Shown piece after piece: positions 26,379-36,687 of a stretch of DNA of 64,000 nt; the first letter of the stretch is position 1; each line of letters opens with the position of its first letter. Below the pieces are notes generated by a model that worked only from the letters and a program-made list of their open reading frames with translations, was not told the DNA's origin and searched no databases. Source of the stretch: Pseudomonadaceae bacterium (GTDB taxonomy: Bacteria > Pseudomonadota > Gammaproteobacteria > Pseudomonadales > Pseudomonadaceae). The position numbers and the translations under genes are program-made. The DNA is taken from positions 248,001-312,000 of the forward strand of contig CAAFUS010000010.1 of the NCBI GenBank assembly GCA_900766265.1, given 5' to 3'.

Positions 26379-26429
26379 GTTCAATTACCGGTTTGCGATG
26401 AAGAGGCGCGCCGGGCGACGCGCCTGAGG

Positions 26430-27332
26430 CTAGCGGGGCTCGTCGTAGACGCCGGTCGACAGATAACGGTCGCCGCGGTCGCAGATGATCGAGACGATCA
26501 CCGCGTTCTCGACTTCCTGAGACAGGCGCAGCGCTGCCGCCACCGCGCCGCCGCTCGAAACGCCGCAGAAGATGCCCTCTTCCCGAGCCAGGCGCCGCAT
26601 GACGTGCTCGGCCTCGCTCTGCGCCATGTCGACGATCCGGTCGACGCGCTCGCGCTGGTAGATCTTGGGCAGGTACTGCTCCGGCCAGCGGCGGATACCG
26701 GGGATCGAGGCGCCTTCCATTGGCTGCAGCCCGACGATCTGCACCTGCGGGTTCTGCTCCTTGAGGTAGCGCGAGACGCCCATGATTGTCCCGGTGGTGC
26801 CCATGGAACTGACGAAATGGGTGATGGTGCCACCGGTCTGCTGCCAGATCTCCGGACCGGTGCTGCTGTAGTGCGCCTCGGGGTTGTCGCCGTTGGCGAA
26901 CTGGTCGAGCACCTTGCCGCGGCCCTCGGCGGCCATCTTCACCGCCAGGTCGCGGGCACCTTCCATGCCCTCTTCCTTGCTGACCAGCACCAGCTCGGCA
27001 CCGTAGGCGGTCATTGCCGCCTTGCGCTCGGCGCTGGAGTTGTCGGGCATGATCAGGATGAATTTATAACCCTTGATTGCCGCCGCCATGGCCAGCGCGA
27101 TGCCGGTATTGCCGGAGGTGGCTTCGATCAGGGTGTCGCCCGGCTTGATCTCGCCGCGCGCCTCGGCCCGGGCGATCATCGACAGCGCGGGGCGGTCCTT
27201 GACCGAGCCCGCCGGGTTGTTCCCTTCGAGCTTGACCAGCAGGACGTTGGAGGTATCGCCGGGCAGGCGCTGCAACCGCACCAGCGGGGTATTGCCGACG
27301 CAATCGGCAATTGTGGGGTACTTCGGGGTCAT
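26430..27332 (-). CDS. cysM: Cysteine synthase B (CysM)
   Basis: A 300-residue PLP enzyme of the O-acetylserine sulfhydrylase family. The PLP lysine is in NNPAGSVKDRPAL and the phosphate loop is TSGNTGIALA. The segment QPMEGASIPGIRRWP is typical of CysM rather than CysK. It makes cysteine from O-acetylserine with sulfide or thiosulfate. ATG at 27332 starts the conserved MTPKYPTIADCVGNTP; the open frame further upstream is not conserved in character. Confidence 0.95.
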   Translation of the reverse strand: MTPKYPTIADCVGNTPLVRLQRLPGDTSNVLLVKLEGNNPAGSVKDRPALSMIARAEARGEIKPGDTLIEATSGNTGIALAMAAAIKGYKFILIMPDNSSAERKAAMTAYGAELVLVSKEEGMEGARDLAVKMAAEGRGKVLDQFANGDNPEAHYSSTGPEIWQQTGGTITHFVSSMGTTGTIMGVSRYLKEQNPQVQIVGLQPMEGASIPGIRRWPEQYLPKIYQRERVDRIVDMAQSEAEHVMRRLAREEGIFCGVSSGGAVAAALRLSQEVENAVIVSIICDRGDRYLSTGVYDEPR

Positions 27333-27409
27333 GGCGTCGATCGATCCGGACGGCAGGAAAGACGCCCATGATACCGGCAAACCACGGACGGCCGTAGCCC
27401 GATGATGCT

Positions 27410-28792
27410 TCAGGCGGCCGTCATGCGCAGGGTGACCCGCAGGCCGCCGCCCCGGTTCTCGGCCCAGAGTTCACCGCCCTGCAGATGAAGACTGCTGCGC
27501 GCGATCGACAGGCCCAGACCGTAGCCTCCACCCCCGGGCCGGGCGCTGTCGAGCCGGGTGAAGGCATCGAAGATGCGTTCCAGATCGGCCTCCGGCACCC
27601 CGCCCCCCCGATCCTCCAGCCAGAGCTCCCAATGACCGTCGTGACGCTCGCCGCCAAAGCGCACCGTCGCCCCTTCCGGCGAATGGCGGATGGCGTTGCG
27701 CAGCACGTTCTCCAGCGCCTGGGCCAGGCCATTGAGGTTGCCGACCACCCTGCAGTCGTCCGGGAGTTCGCTCACCAGCCGCTGCCGTGACCAACCGCTC
27801 TCGAAGCAGGCGTCCTCGGCGATGATCTCCCACAGCGCGCCGACCTCGATCGGCTCCAGCGGCAGCTGCGGGCGCTCGGTGTCCAGCCAGACCAGCTCCA
27901 GGGTGTCGCCGATCAGTTGCTGCATGCCCTGGACCTCGCGCTCCAGGCGCAGGCGCAGCGCCGCCAGGTCCTGCTCGTTCTCGCCGGCGACGCGCAGGCG
28001 GCTGAGCGGCGTACGCAGCTCGTGTGACAGGTTGCGCAGCAGTTGGCGCTGGAATACCAGGGTGTTCTCCAGCCGCCCGGCCATGTGGTCGAAGGCGCGC
28101 GCCAGGTCGCCCAGTTCATCCTGGCGGTGGCTCACCTGCTGTGGCGCGCGCATCCCCAACCGTTCGCCGCGCAGGGCATTGGCTTGCTCGCGCAGGTCCT
28201 CCAGCGGCGCGATCAGCAGCCGGTAGAGCAGCACGCAGAACAGCAGCGCCATCGCCGCGGGTAGCAGGCCGTGCACCAGCAGCTGCCGGGAAATATGGTA
28301 ACCGTCGGGCTTGAAGCGCTCGGGCAGCTGGATCACCAGCTGGCCCTGCTCCGGCTCGTCGGGAAAGGGAATCCCCAGATAAGGCAGCGCCGCACTGCGC
28401 GAGCTCATCGGCCAATCGAGCCGGCGCAGGAAGGTCAGGTGCTCGCGCTCCTCGGCGCTCAGTCCACGGGTGCCCAGCGGCTGCAGATCATGCCCGACCA
28501 CCGCCGCCCAGGTGCGTTCGCGCGCAGTGAACGCGACCAGCCAGCGGTCGATCGCGCCCGCCCCACCAGAGTGCCAGACCGCCTGGGCCTCGGCCGCATG
28601 AGCGGTCAGCTGGTTCTGCGCATCGGCCGTCAGGCGGTGCCCCTGGCGCTGCACGTACTGCCCGATAGACCAGCTCAGCCAGATCGCCGTCAGGCAGAAG
28701 CCGATCAGCAGCACCGCCAGCTTCCAGAACAGCGAATGACGCCCCGGCAAATTCAAGCGGTGATCCGCGTCAGCAGGTAACCCTTGCCCCAC
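27410..28792 (-). CDS. Two-component sensor histidine kinase (PirS-position)
   Basis: A 460-residue kinase. Membrane segments flank a short periplasmic region (first about residues 22-42, second about 175-195), then HAMP, HisKA with LRNLSHELRTPLSRLR, and HATPase with N, G1 (EDRGGGVPE) and G2 (GGYGLGLSIA) boxes. It pairs with the response regulator just upstream. The GTG at 28792 overlaps the regulator gene by 40 bases; a TTG at 28756 that overlaps its stop as TTGA is an equally likely start, giving 448 residues. In P. aeruginosa the pair in this position (between cysM and gacS) is PirRS, tied to ferric-enterobactin uptake, but no pirA receptor gene is present here. Confidence 0.85.
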   Translation of the reverse strand: MGQGLPADADHRLNLPGRHSLFWKLAVLLIGFCLTAIWLSWSIGQYVQRQGHRLTADAQNQLTAHAAEAQAVWHSGGAGAIDRWLVAFTARERTWAAVVGHDLQPLGTRGLSAEEREHLTFLRRLDWPMSSRSAALPYLGIPFPDEPEQGQLVIQLPERFKPDGYHISRQLLVHGLLPAAMALLFCVLLYRLLIAPLEDLREQANALRGERLGMRAPQQVSHRQDELGDLARAFDHMAGRLENTLVFQRQLLRNLSHELRTPLSRLRVAGENEQDLAALRLRLEREVQGMQQLIGDTLELVWLDTERPQLPLEPIEVGALWEIIAEDACFESGWSRQRLVSELPDDCRVVGNLNGLAQALENVLRNAIRHSPEGATVRFGGERHDGHWELWLEDRGGGVPEADLERIFDAFTRLDSARPGGGGYGLGLSIARSSLHLQGGELWAENRGGGLRVTLRMTAA

Positions 28793-29463
28793 ACCGTTTC
28801 CAGCCGTCCGGCGGTGTACCCGATGGCGGTCAGCTTGCGGCGGATGTGGCTGATGTGCATGTCCAGGCTGCGGTCATGGCTGGCGTAGCCGCGGTGCAGC
28901 ACCTGCTGATAGAGGTAGGGCTTGCTCAGCACCTCCTCGGCGTGGCGCGCGAGGATTTCCAGCAGCCGGTATTCGGTGGCGGTCAGGCCCGCCCAGGCGC
29001 CGGCGTGCCTGACATCGTTGCGCTTGCCGTCGAACGCCAGCTCGGCGTTGTCGCTCACCGGTTCCTGCTGGCGGCGCTCGTAGGCGACTCGGCGCAACAC
29101 CGCGTCGATACGCACTCGCATCTCGCCCATGCTGAAGGGCTTGGGCAGGTAATCGTCGGCGCCCTGGCTGAAGCCGGCGATGCGATCCTGCTCGGCGCCC
29201 AGGGCGGACATCAGAATCACCGGCACGGCGTGCTCGCGCCGCAGCCGTGACAGCACCTCCAGCCCGCTTTGGCCCGGCAGCATGATGTCCATCAGGATCA
29301 GGTCGAAGGCCTCCTCGCACGCCAGGCGCAACCCGGCTTCGCCGTTGTGGCGCAGGGTCACCTGGTAATCGGCCTGGGTCAGGTGGCTGGCGAGATGCCC
29401 GGCCAGCACGGGGTCGTCTTCGATGACCAACACCCGGCTGGCCGCCAAACGGGGAGCGATCAT
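28753..29463 (-). CDS. OmpR-type response regulator (PirR-position)
   Basis: A 236-residue regulator: receiver domain (acidic pair VIEDDP, phosphorylation Asp in DLILMDIMLPG, KPF switch lysine) and a winged-helix OmpR-type DNA-binding domain (LTATEYRLLEILARH ... HISHIRRKL). AGGTGAG before the ATG supports the start. It is divergent from gacS with a 115-base gap and overlaps the downstream sensor gene. The target genes are unknown; the orthologous position in P. aeruginosa holds pirR. Confidence 0.9.
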   Translation of the reverse strand: MIAPRLAASRVLVIEDDPVLAGHLASHLTQADYQVTLRHNGEAGLRLACEEAFDLILMDIMLPGQSGLEVLSRLRREHAVPVILMSALGAEQDRIAGFSQGADDYLPKPFSMGEMRVRIDAVLRRVAYERRQQEPVSDNAELAFDGKRNDVRHAGAWAGLTATEYRLLEILARHAEEVLSKPYLYQQVLHRGYASHDRSLDMHISHIRRKLTAIGYTAGRLETVWGKGYLLTRITA

Positions 29464-29578
29464 TTCTCACCTGCGAATGGGAACGGTTCCAGCCCGACAT
29501 TGTTGCAAAAGCGACCGCAGATTCCCATCGGCCTAATCGCTACACTTGTCCGCTGCCAACCCGGGGATAGAAAAGACC

Positions 29579-32329
<2,751 letters not shown>

Positions 32330-32400
32330 GCTGTTCAGCCCACCTGATCGGCTGGACGTTTCGCAGACGCCCGTCGACTCCCCCGCGAGAACCGCTCAGG

Positions 32401-32540
32401 GACGCTCGCGATCCGGCAGGCGTCCCCGACCGCTCCCAAGCGAACCGCACCCGAGGCCCCGAGCCACTAAGCGCCACAGCCCGAAGCCCGACAAAAGCAC
32501 CAGAAGCACCAATGCCCGTGGGAGCGGTCTTGACCGCGAA
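32401..32540. repeat. REP elements between gacS and the phosphopantetheinyl transferase gene
   Basis: A degenerate unit at 32401-32437 (GACGCTCGCG ... GGCGTCCCCGACCGCTCCC) faces a perfect copy at 32518-32540 (GTGGGAGCGGTCTTGACC...), which is the exact reverse complement of the copy at 7584-7606. The rest of the 302-base gap holds no gene. Confidence 0.8.
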
Positions 32541-32631
32541 TGAACTCTCCACCGTCTGCCGATCCCAAGCGAACCAACCATCGGCCGCTCCGCCCTCACC
32601 CCCACCGCCGCTTTTACGTCAGAATCCCCCC

Positions 32632-33351
32632 ATGACGACCCCACCTCTTCCCTTGCCCGCCTGCTGCACGGCGCTGTCCAGCGACTGGCCATTCCCTTTT
32701 CCTGCGCACGGTGCGCAACTGGTCAGCACGCGCTTCGATCCGGCGTGTCTCGACCTCGAGGACTTCGATCGCTGCGGCATCGCGGCCCCGCGCGGGGTCG
32801 GCAAGCGCCAGACCGAATACCTCGCCGGCCGCCTATGCGCCCACGAGGCGTTACGCCTGGCCTGTGGCAAGGGCGCCGTGATCCCGTCCAATGAGGATCG
32901 GTCTCCCGCCTGGCCGGCCGGCTGTGTCGGCTCGATCACCCATGGCGGCGGCTGGGCGGGCGCGGTCGTCGCGCTGACTACGCACTGGCGCGGGCTCGGG
33001 CTGGATGTGGAAAGGCGACTCAACGTCGGACGCGCCGATCGCCTGATGGAAGAGATCCTCACGCCCTATGAGCGCCAGGGTTACTCGACCCTGGACGATG
33101 CCGAGCGCGCGCTCAAGGTGACCCTCACTTTCTCGCTGAAGGAGAGCCTGTTCAAGGCGCTGTACCCACTGGTGCGGACGCGCTTCTATTTCGAACACGC
33201 CGAGCTCGTCCACCTCGGCCAGGACGGCAGCGCCCGCCTGCGCCTGCTCACCGACCTCTCGCCCGAATGGCGCCAGGGTGCCGAAGTGGACGGACAGTTC
33301 CTGTGCTTCGAGGGTTACCTGCTGAGTCTGGTCGGTATCCCTGCGGCGTGA
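32632..33351 (+). CDS. pcpS: 4'-phosphopantetheinyl transferase (PcpS/EntD type)
   Basis: A 239-residue Sfp/EntD-type transferase that moves the phosphopantetheine arm from coenzyme A to acyl and peptidyl carrier proteins. Motifs: GKRQTEYLAGRLCA near the middle, SITHGGGWAGAVV, GLDVERR (metal-binding Asp/Glu) and FSLKESLFKALYP. Length is close to P. aeruginosa PcpS (242), which serves both primary and secondary carrier proteins. ATG at 32632 is chosen because the conserved protein begins there; the frame is open far upstream through gacS. It is flanked on both sides by REP elements. Confidence 0.88.
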   Translation: MTTPPLPLPACCTALSSDWPFPFPAHGAQLVSTRFDPACLDLEDFDRCGIAAPRGVGKRQTEYLAGRLCAHEALRLACGKGAVIPSNEDRSPAWPAGCVGSITHGGGWAGAVVALTTHWRGLGLDVERRLNVGRADRLMEEILTPYERQGYSTLDDAERALKVTLTFSLKESLFKALYPLVRTRFYFEHAELVHLGQDGSARLRLLTDLSPEWRQGAEVDGQFLCFEGYLLSLVGIPAA

Positions 33352-33431
33352 GCCATTCGCCCATCTGCGATTTGTCACCCGAAGCCCGTGGAGATAGTTG
33401 CCCCTGCAGCTGCATGACACAAATCGAACGA

Positions 33432-33557
33432 GTGGGCTGTCTTGACCGCGAATGGGCTTCGGCAACGAAAGAGATTCGCCTGCCTCAAGCCCAGGCCGCA
33501 TGCCCCACCGCAAGACGCTCGCGGTCAGGACTCGGCGTCCCCGACCGCTCCTACAGG
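33432..33557. repeat. REP elements downstream of the phosphopantetheinyl transferase gene
   Basis: A diverged unit at 33432-33452 (GTGGGCTGTCTTGACCGCG) faces a unit at 33514-33557 (GACGCTCGCGGTCAGGAC ... CCCCGACCGCTCC). The second is a close relative of the unit at 32401-32437. The 340-base gap 33352-33691 contains no gene besides these. Confidence 0.75.
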
Positions 33558-33691
33558 TTCGCGCAGATCGCCAGAACGACACCCAGGGCCCCTCCCCAGA
33601 GTTGAGGGCGTGCCGGACGCTCATGCCCAGTCGATCATCCCAAATCCAGACACCAGACTATCGAGTGCAGGGCCTTGCCTTCATCCAGCCC

Positions 33692-35290
33692 TTATCCCTG
33701 CTTCGTCGGCCAGACGAGGCTGAAGCGGGCGCCGCCCAGTTCGCTGTGGTCGAGCTGGGTGCGGCCGCCATGCCAATAGGTGATGCGCCGCACGATGGAC
33801 AGCCCCAGGCCATGCCCGCCTGACGCACGGGTGCGGCTGTCGTCCAGCCGCAAGAAAGGTGTGAACACCTTTTCCCAGAACTCTTCCGGCACGCCGGGGC
33901 CGTCGTCCTCGACCTCCAGCCGAGCGCTGGCGCCCTGCATGTGGACGCTCACCCGCACCTGGGATTCGGCATGGCGCATGGCGTTGGTGATCAGGTTGGT
34001 CAGGGCGCGGCGCAGGTAGTGTGGTTCGGCCTCGGCCCAGGCTCCGCCGTCTACCGGCATGCTGCCGGCGCCGCGCTCGACCCGCACATCCGGACGCAGC
34101 GGCGCGAGCTCGGCGATCACTTGGTCGACCAGCGCCTGGAGGTCGACCGCCTCGAAGGCCAGCGCCGGCGAACCCTGTTCCAGGCGCGACAGCACCAGCA
34201 TTTCATCGACCAGCCGGTCGAGGTCGTCGATGTCGGCGTCCATGCCCTCCAGGTACTTTTCCCGCGCCTCGGGCTGTTGCGCCTGGCCGACCATCTCCAG
34301 TCCGAAGCGCAGGCGCGCCACCGGCGTACGCAGCTCGTGGGCCACGGCGCGAACCATCTCGCGCTGGATGTTCAGCAGCCGCTGGACGTGCTGCGCCATA
34401 CCGTTGAACGCCGCGGCCAGCCGTCCGACCGAGTCGGGGCTGGCGTCGGGCACGCGGGTTTCCAGGTCGCCATCGGCGATGCGGGTCGCGGCGCGCTCGA
34501 GCTGGCGGAGCCGGTTTTCCAGCTGGCGCACCAGCAGGTAGACCGTCAGGCCGATCAAGGACAGCCCCAACGCCGCGATCAACGCGAGCAGCTGCGGCGG
34601 ATAGGGCTTCATCTGATACAGCGGCCCGAGCTGGACGATCCAGGGCGTGCCGGCGATGGCGGCGAACACCCGGATCGCATCGCCGCCGCGGTCCAGCGCC
34701 ATCACCGTGTCGCCTTCGTCCAGGCGCCTTCGCTGGTCGTCGTCGAGGCTGGCGCTGTCGCGGGTCACCAGTTGCAGCTCGAAACCGAACTGCCGCGCTT
34801 CCCTCAACTCGGCCAGGCGCTGCGCCTGTTCCTCCTGGGGGTAACGGATCAGCTCGTCGATCAGCAGATAGATAGTGGCGCGCGCCAGCTGTTCGCTGAC
34901 CTGCTCGACCTCGCCGGTGAGCACCAGGCCGTCCTCGGCGCTGACCAGGCTGTACACCGTCACCGCATGCGGGCGGGTCTGCTCCACCAGCACCTGACCG
35001 CGTAGCAGTCGGGCTTCCAGCCGCCCTTCGAGGCGGATGTCGTCGAGGGTGCGCACCCGCAGCGGAATCCCCAGCAGCCGGCCCCAGAGGTTGGCGGCCT
35101 GACGGCGTTCTACCGGGGTCATCTGCCGCATGTTGTAGGCCATGAGGTTGAAGGTCCCGCTGGCCAGGCGCTCGCGGTGCTGGTCGTAGCGCACCTGGTT
35201 GAGCAGGTGCACCCCGCCGACGCCCAGCAGCGCCACCAGCAGCAGGACGGCGAGCATACCGCCGTAGATACGCAGGAAGATGGACTTCAT
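33692..35290 (-). CDS. Two-component sensor histidine kinase (RstB-like)
   Basis: A 532-residue kinase with membrane segments at about 7-29 and 232-254 around a large periplasmic domain, then HAMP (ATRIADGDLETRV), HisKA (REMVRAVAHELRTPVARLR) and HATPase (NLITNAMRHA, EDDGPGVPE, GGHGLGLSIV). RstB-type kinases carry this layout. The partner regulator gene ends 10 bases upstream. The same pair lies next to nrdA in P. aeruginosa (PA1157-PA1158). The signal is unknown. Confidence 0.88.
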   Translation of the reverse strand: MKSIFLRIYGGMLAVLLLVALLGVGGVHLLNQVRYDQHRERLASGTFNLMAYNMRQMTPVERRQAANLWGRLLGIPLRVRTLDDIRLEGRLEARLLRGQVLVEQTRPHAVTVYSLVSAEDGLVLTGEVEQVSEQLARATIYLLIDELIRYPQEEQAQRLAELREARQFGFELQLVTRDSASLDDDQRRRLDEGDTVMALDRGGDAIRVFAAIAGTPWIVQLGPLYQMKPYPPQLLALIAALGLSLIGLTVYLLVRQLENRLRQLERAATRIADGDLETRVPDASPDSVGRLAAAFNGMAQHVQRLLNIQREMVRAVAHELRTPVARLRFGLEMVGQAQQPEAREKYLEGMDADIDDLDRLVDEMLVLSRLEQGSPALAFEAVDLQALVDQVIAELAPLRPDVRVERGAGSMPVDGGAWAEAEPHYLRRALTNLITNAMRHAESQVRVSVHMQGASARLEVEDDGPGVPEEFWEKVFTPFLRLDDSRTRASGGHGLGLSIVRRITYWHGGRTQLDHSELGGARFSLVWPTKQG

Positions 35291-35300
35291 CGGGGCGGCA

Positions 35301-36029
35301 TCACACCAGCGCCTCGGCCGCTTCGGCGACGAAGAGGTAGCCCTTGCCGCGCAGCGTCTTGATCAGTCGGGGATGCTCCGGGTCATCGCCGATCTTGGGC
35401 CGGATGCGCGAAATGCGTACATCGATGGAACGGTCCTGGCCGTCGTATTCGATGCCGCGCAGCTGGACGAAGATCTCCTCGCGCGACAAGGTGCGCCCCG
35501 GGTTGGACACCAACAGCCAGAGCAGGTCGAACTCCGCGCCGGTCAGCTCGATGCCCTCCCCGCGCAGCCAGGCCTCGCGCAGCACGCTGTCGACCACCAG
35601 CGGCCCGTATTGCAGCCGCCGGGGATCGGCCGATGCGCCTGCCGTAGTGTCCGGCGCCTCGCGACGGCGCAGCAGGGCCCGGATGCGCGCGAGCAGAACG
35701 CGCGGCCTGACCGGCTTGCAGACATAATCGTCGGCGCCGTTCTCCAGGCCGAGGACTTCATCGAGGTCGTCATCGCGTGCAGTGAGGATCAGGATCGGAC
35801 CGTCGTAGTCCGGGCGAACCTGCTGGCAGATGCTATGGCCGTCGGCGCCCGGCAACATCAGGTCGAGCACCACCAGGTCCGGCCGCTCGGCCAGGATGCG
35901 CTCGGCGGCCCGGGCGCCGTCGGCCTCGATGGCAACGCGCAGGCCGTTGAGCTCCAGGTACTCGCGGGTCAGCTGCGCCAGACGCTGATCGTCCTCGACG
36001 ATGAGGATCTGCCAGGCTTCGTGCTCCAC
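35301..36029 (-). CDS. OmpR-type response regulator (RstA-like)
   Basis: A 242-residue regulator: receiver domain (VEDDQRL, phospho-Asp in LVVLDLMLPGADG, KPVRP) and a winged-helix domain (LTGAEFDLLWLLVSNPGRTLSREE ..., with RISRIRPKIGDD near the end). Two starts compete. GTG at 36029 is preceded by GGAGA at 7 bases and begins at the conserved EHEAWQILIVEDD; ATG at 36044 adds five residues. The longer open frame to 36134 is not native. It is divergent from nrdA and transcribed with the RstB-like kinase. Confidence 0.88.
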   Translation of the reverse strand: MEHEAWQILIVEDDQRLAQLTREYLELNGLRVAIEADGARAAERILAERPDLVVLDLMLPGADGHSICQQVRPDYDGPILILTARDDDLDEVLGLENGADDYVCKPVRPRVLLARIRALLRRREAPDTTAGASADPRRLQYGPLVVDSVLREAWLRGEGIELTGAEFDLLWLLVSNPGRTLSREEIFVQLRGIEYDGQDRSIDVRISRIRPKIGDDPEHPRLIKTLRGKGYLFVAEAAEALV

Positions 36030-36157
36030 CGTCTTTCTCCACATTGAGGGCGCAGCCGCTGCGCCAGGCGGACGGCATTGTAGCAACGGCGGCCCCCTGC
36101 GACAGGCGCCACCACGAAGCGCCCCAAAACACAAGATGTAGTGGTCGTCTCAGTCTT

Positions 36158-36183
36158 AAAAAAAACCCAGGGCAAGCGCCCTG
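36158..36183 (-). terminator. Terminator-like hairpin reading on the minus strand
   Basis: On the minus strand the order is CAGGGC, loop GCTT, GCCCTG, then GG and eight T (the A-run at 36158-36165). No minus-strand gene lies upstream of it before nrdA, so it would end an unannotated RNA or act as an attenuator in front of the RstA-like gene. Confidence 0.7.
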
Positions 36184-36261
36184 CGGCAATAAGAGAACTG
36201 TCATGACGCGGGCTTAGGATCGGCGCCGCCTGCAGCGCTTTACCCCATGGAAACCCACAGG

Positions 36262-36270
36262 TTATCCACA
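36262..36270 (+). promoter_or_regulatory. Consensus DnaA box upstream of nrdA
   Basis: The sequence TTATCCACA matches the strong DnaA consensus exactly. In E. coli DnaA regulates nrdAB through boxes in its promoter, so a link of ribonucleotide reductase supply to replication is plausible here. It is 418 bases before the nrdA start. Confidence 0.6.
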
Positions 36271-36687
36271 GCATTTGGGCGCTTGCCAGACACCCAGCCA
36301 AACACTATCTTGTATCCCCATCGCCAAAGATACCTACATGTTGGGTTTTGGCAGGAAACACAAGCACAAAGTGGTTGCCAAAGAAAAGCCCTTTCGACGG
36401 GTTTTTCGGCCCATCGCGTGCAGCGTTGCACGACACCCCGGCGGCCGTTTCGCACGGCCGCGGGCCGCACGGCTATCGCCTGGCCCATCCGGTTGCGGCT
36501 GTGCCACAGCCCGGCGCGCAACACAAGGGATTGTGGTGCCACGTGCAAGGCCCGAGCGGATTTCAAAGACAGGAAGGCACTTCGAAGCGTGCTTGCCTGT
36601 GATCAGAGGGGCGGCGTCCCGAGTGGTACGCCGCGATGGACCAGGCGACACCGAAGTGTCGATCAATCAGAAACAGTGGAGACCCTA

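Larger units (their letters stand above)
36030..36687. other. Long divergent intergenic region between the RstA-like gene and nrdA
   Basis: 658 bases with no convincing gene. It holds a perfect DnaA box, a minus-strand terminator-like hairpin, a NrdR-box-like palindrome at 36129-36144 (half sites ACACAAGA and TGTAGTGG, imperfect), and a hairpin with arms AAAAGCCC and GGGTTTTT at 36384-36406. Open frames on both strands lack start signals and have no protein-like character. A long nrdA leader or a small RNA is possible. Confidence 0.55.

Noticed and set aside
32401..33557. CRISPR array
   Set aside because: The repeats are palindromic REP units in alternating orientation with irregular spacing and no uniform spacers.
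36301..36316. Second NrdR-like box (ACACTATCTTGTATC) near the nrdA leader
   Set aside because: Half-site spacing is two bases short of the NrdR consensus, so I do not call it.
36384..36406. Plus-strand terminator in the nrdA leader
   Set aside because: The U-run is part of the stem and one pair is G-U; it could be a hairpin, but terminator function is not supported.
36240..36566. Minus-strand 108-codon open frame upstream of nrdA
   Set aside because: No ribosome binding site, and its composition reads as noncoding leader sequence.
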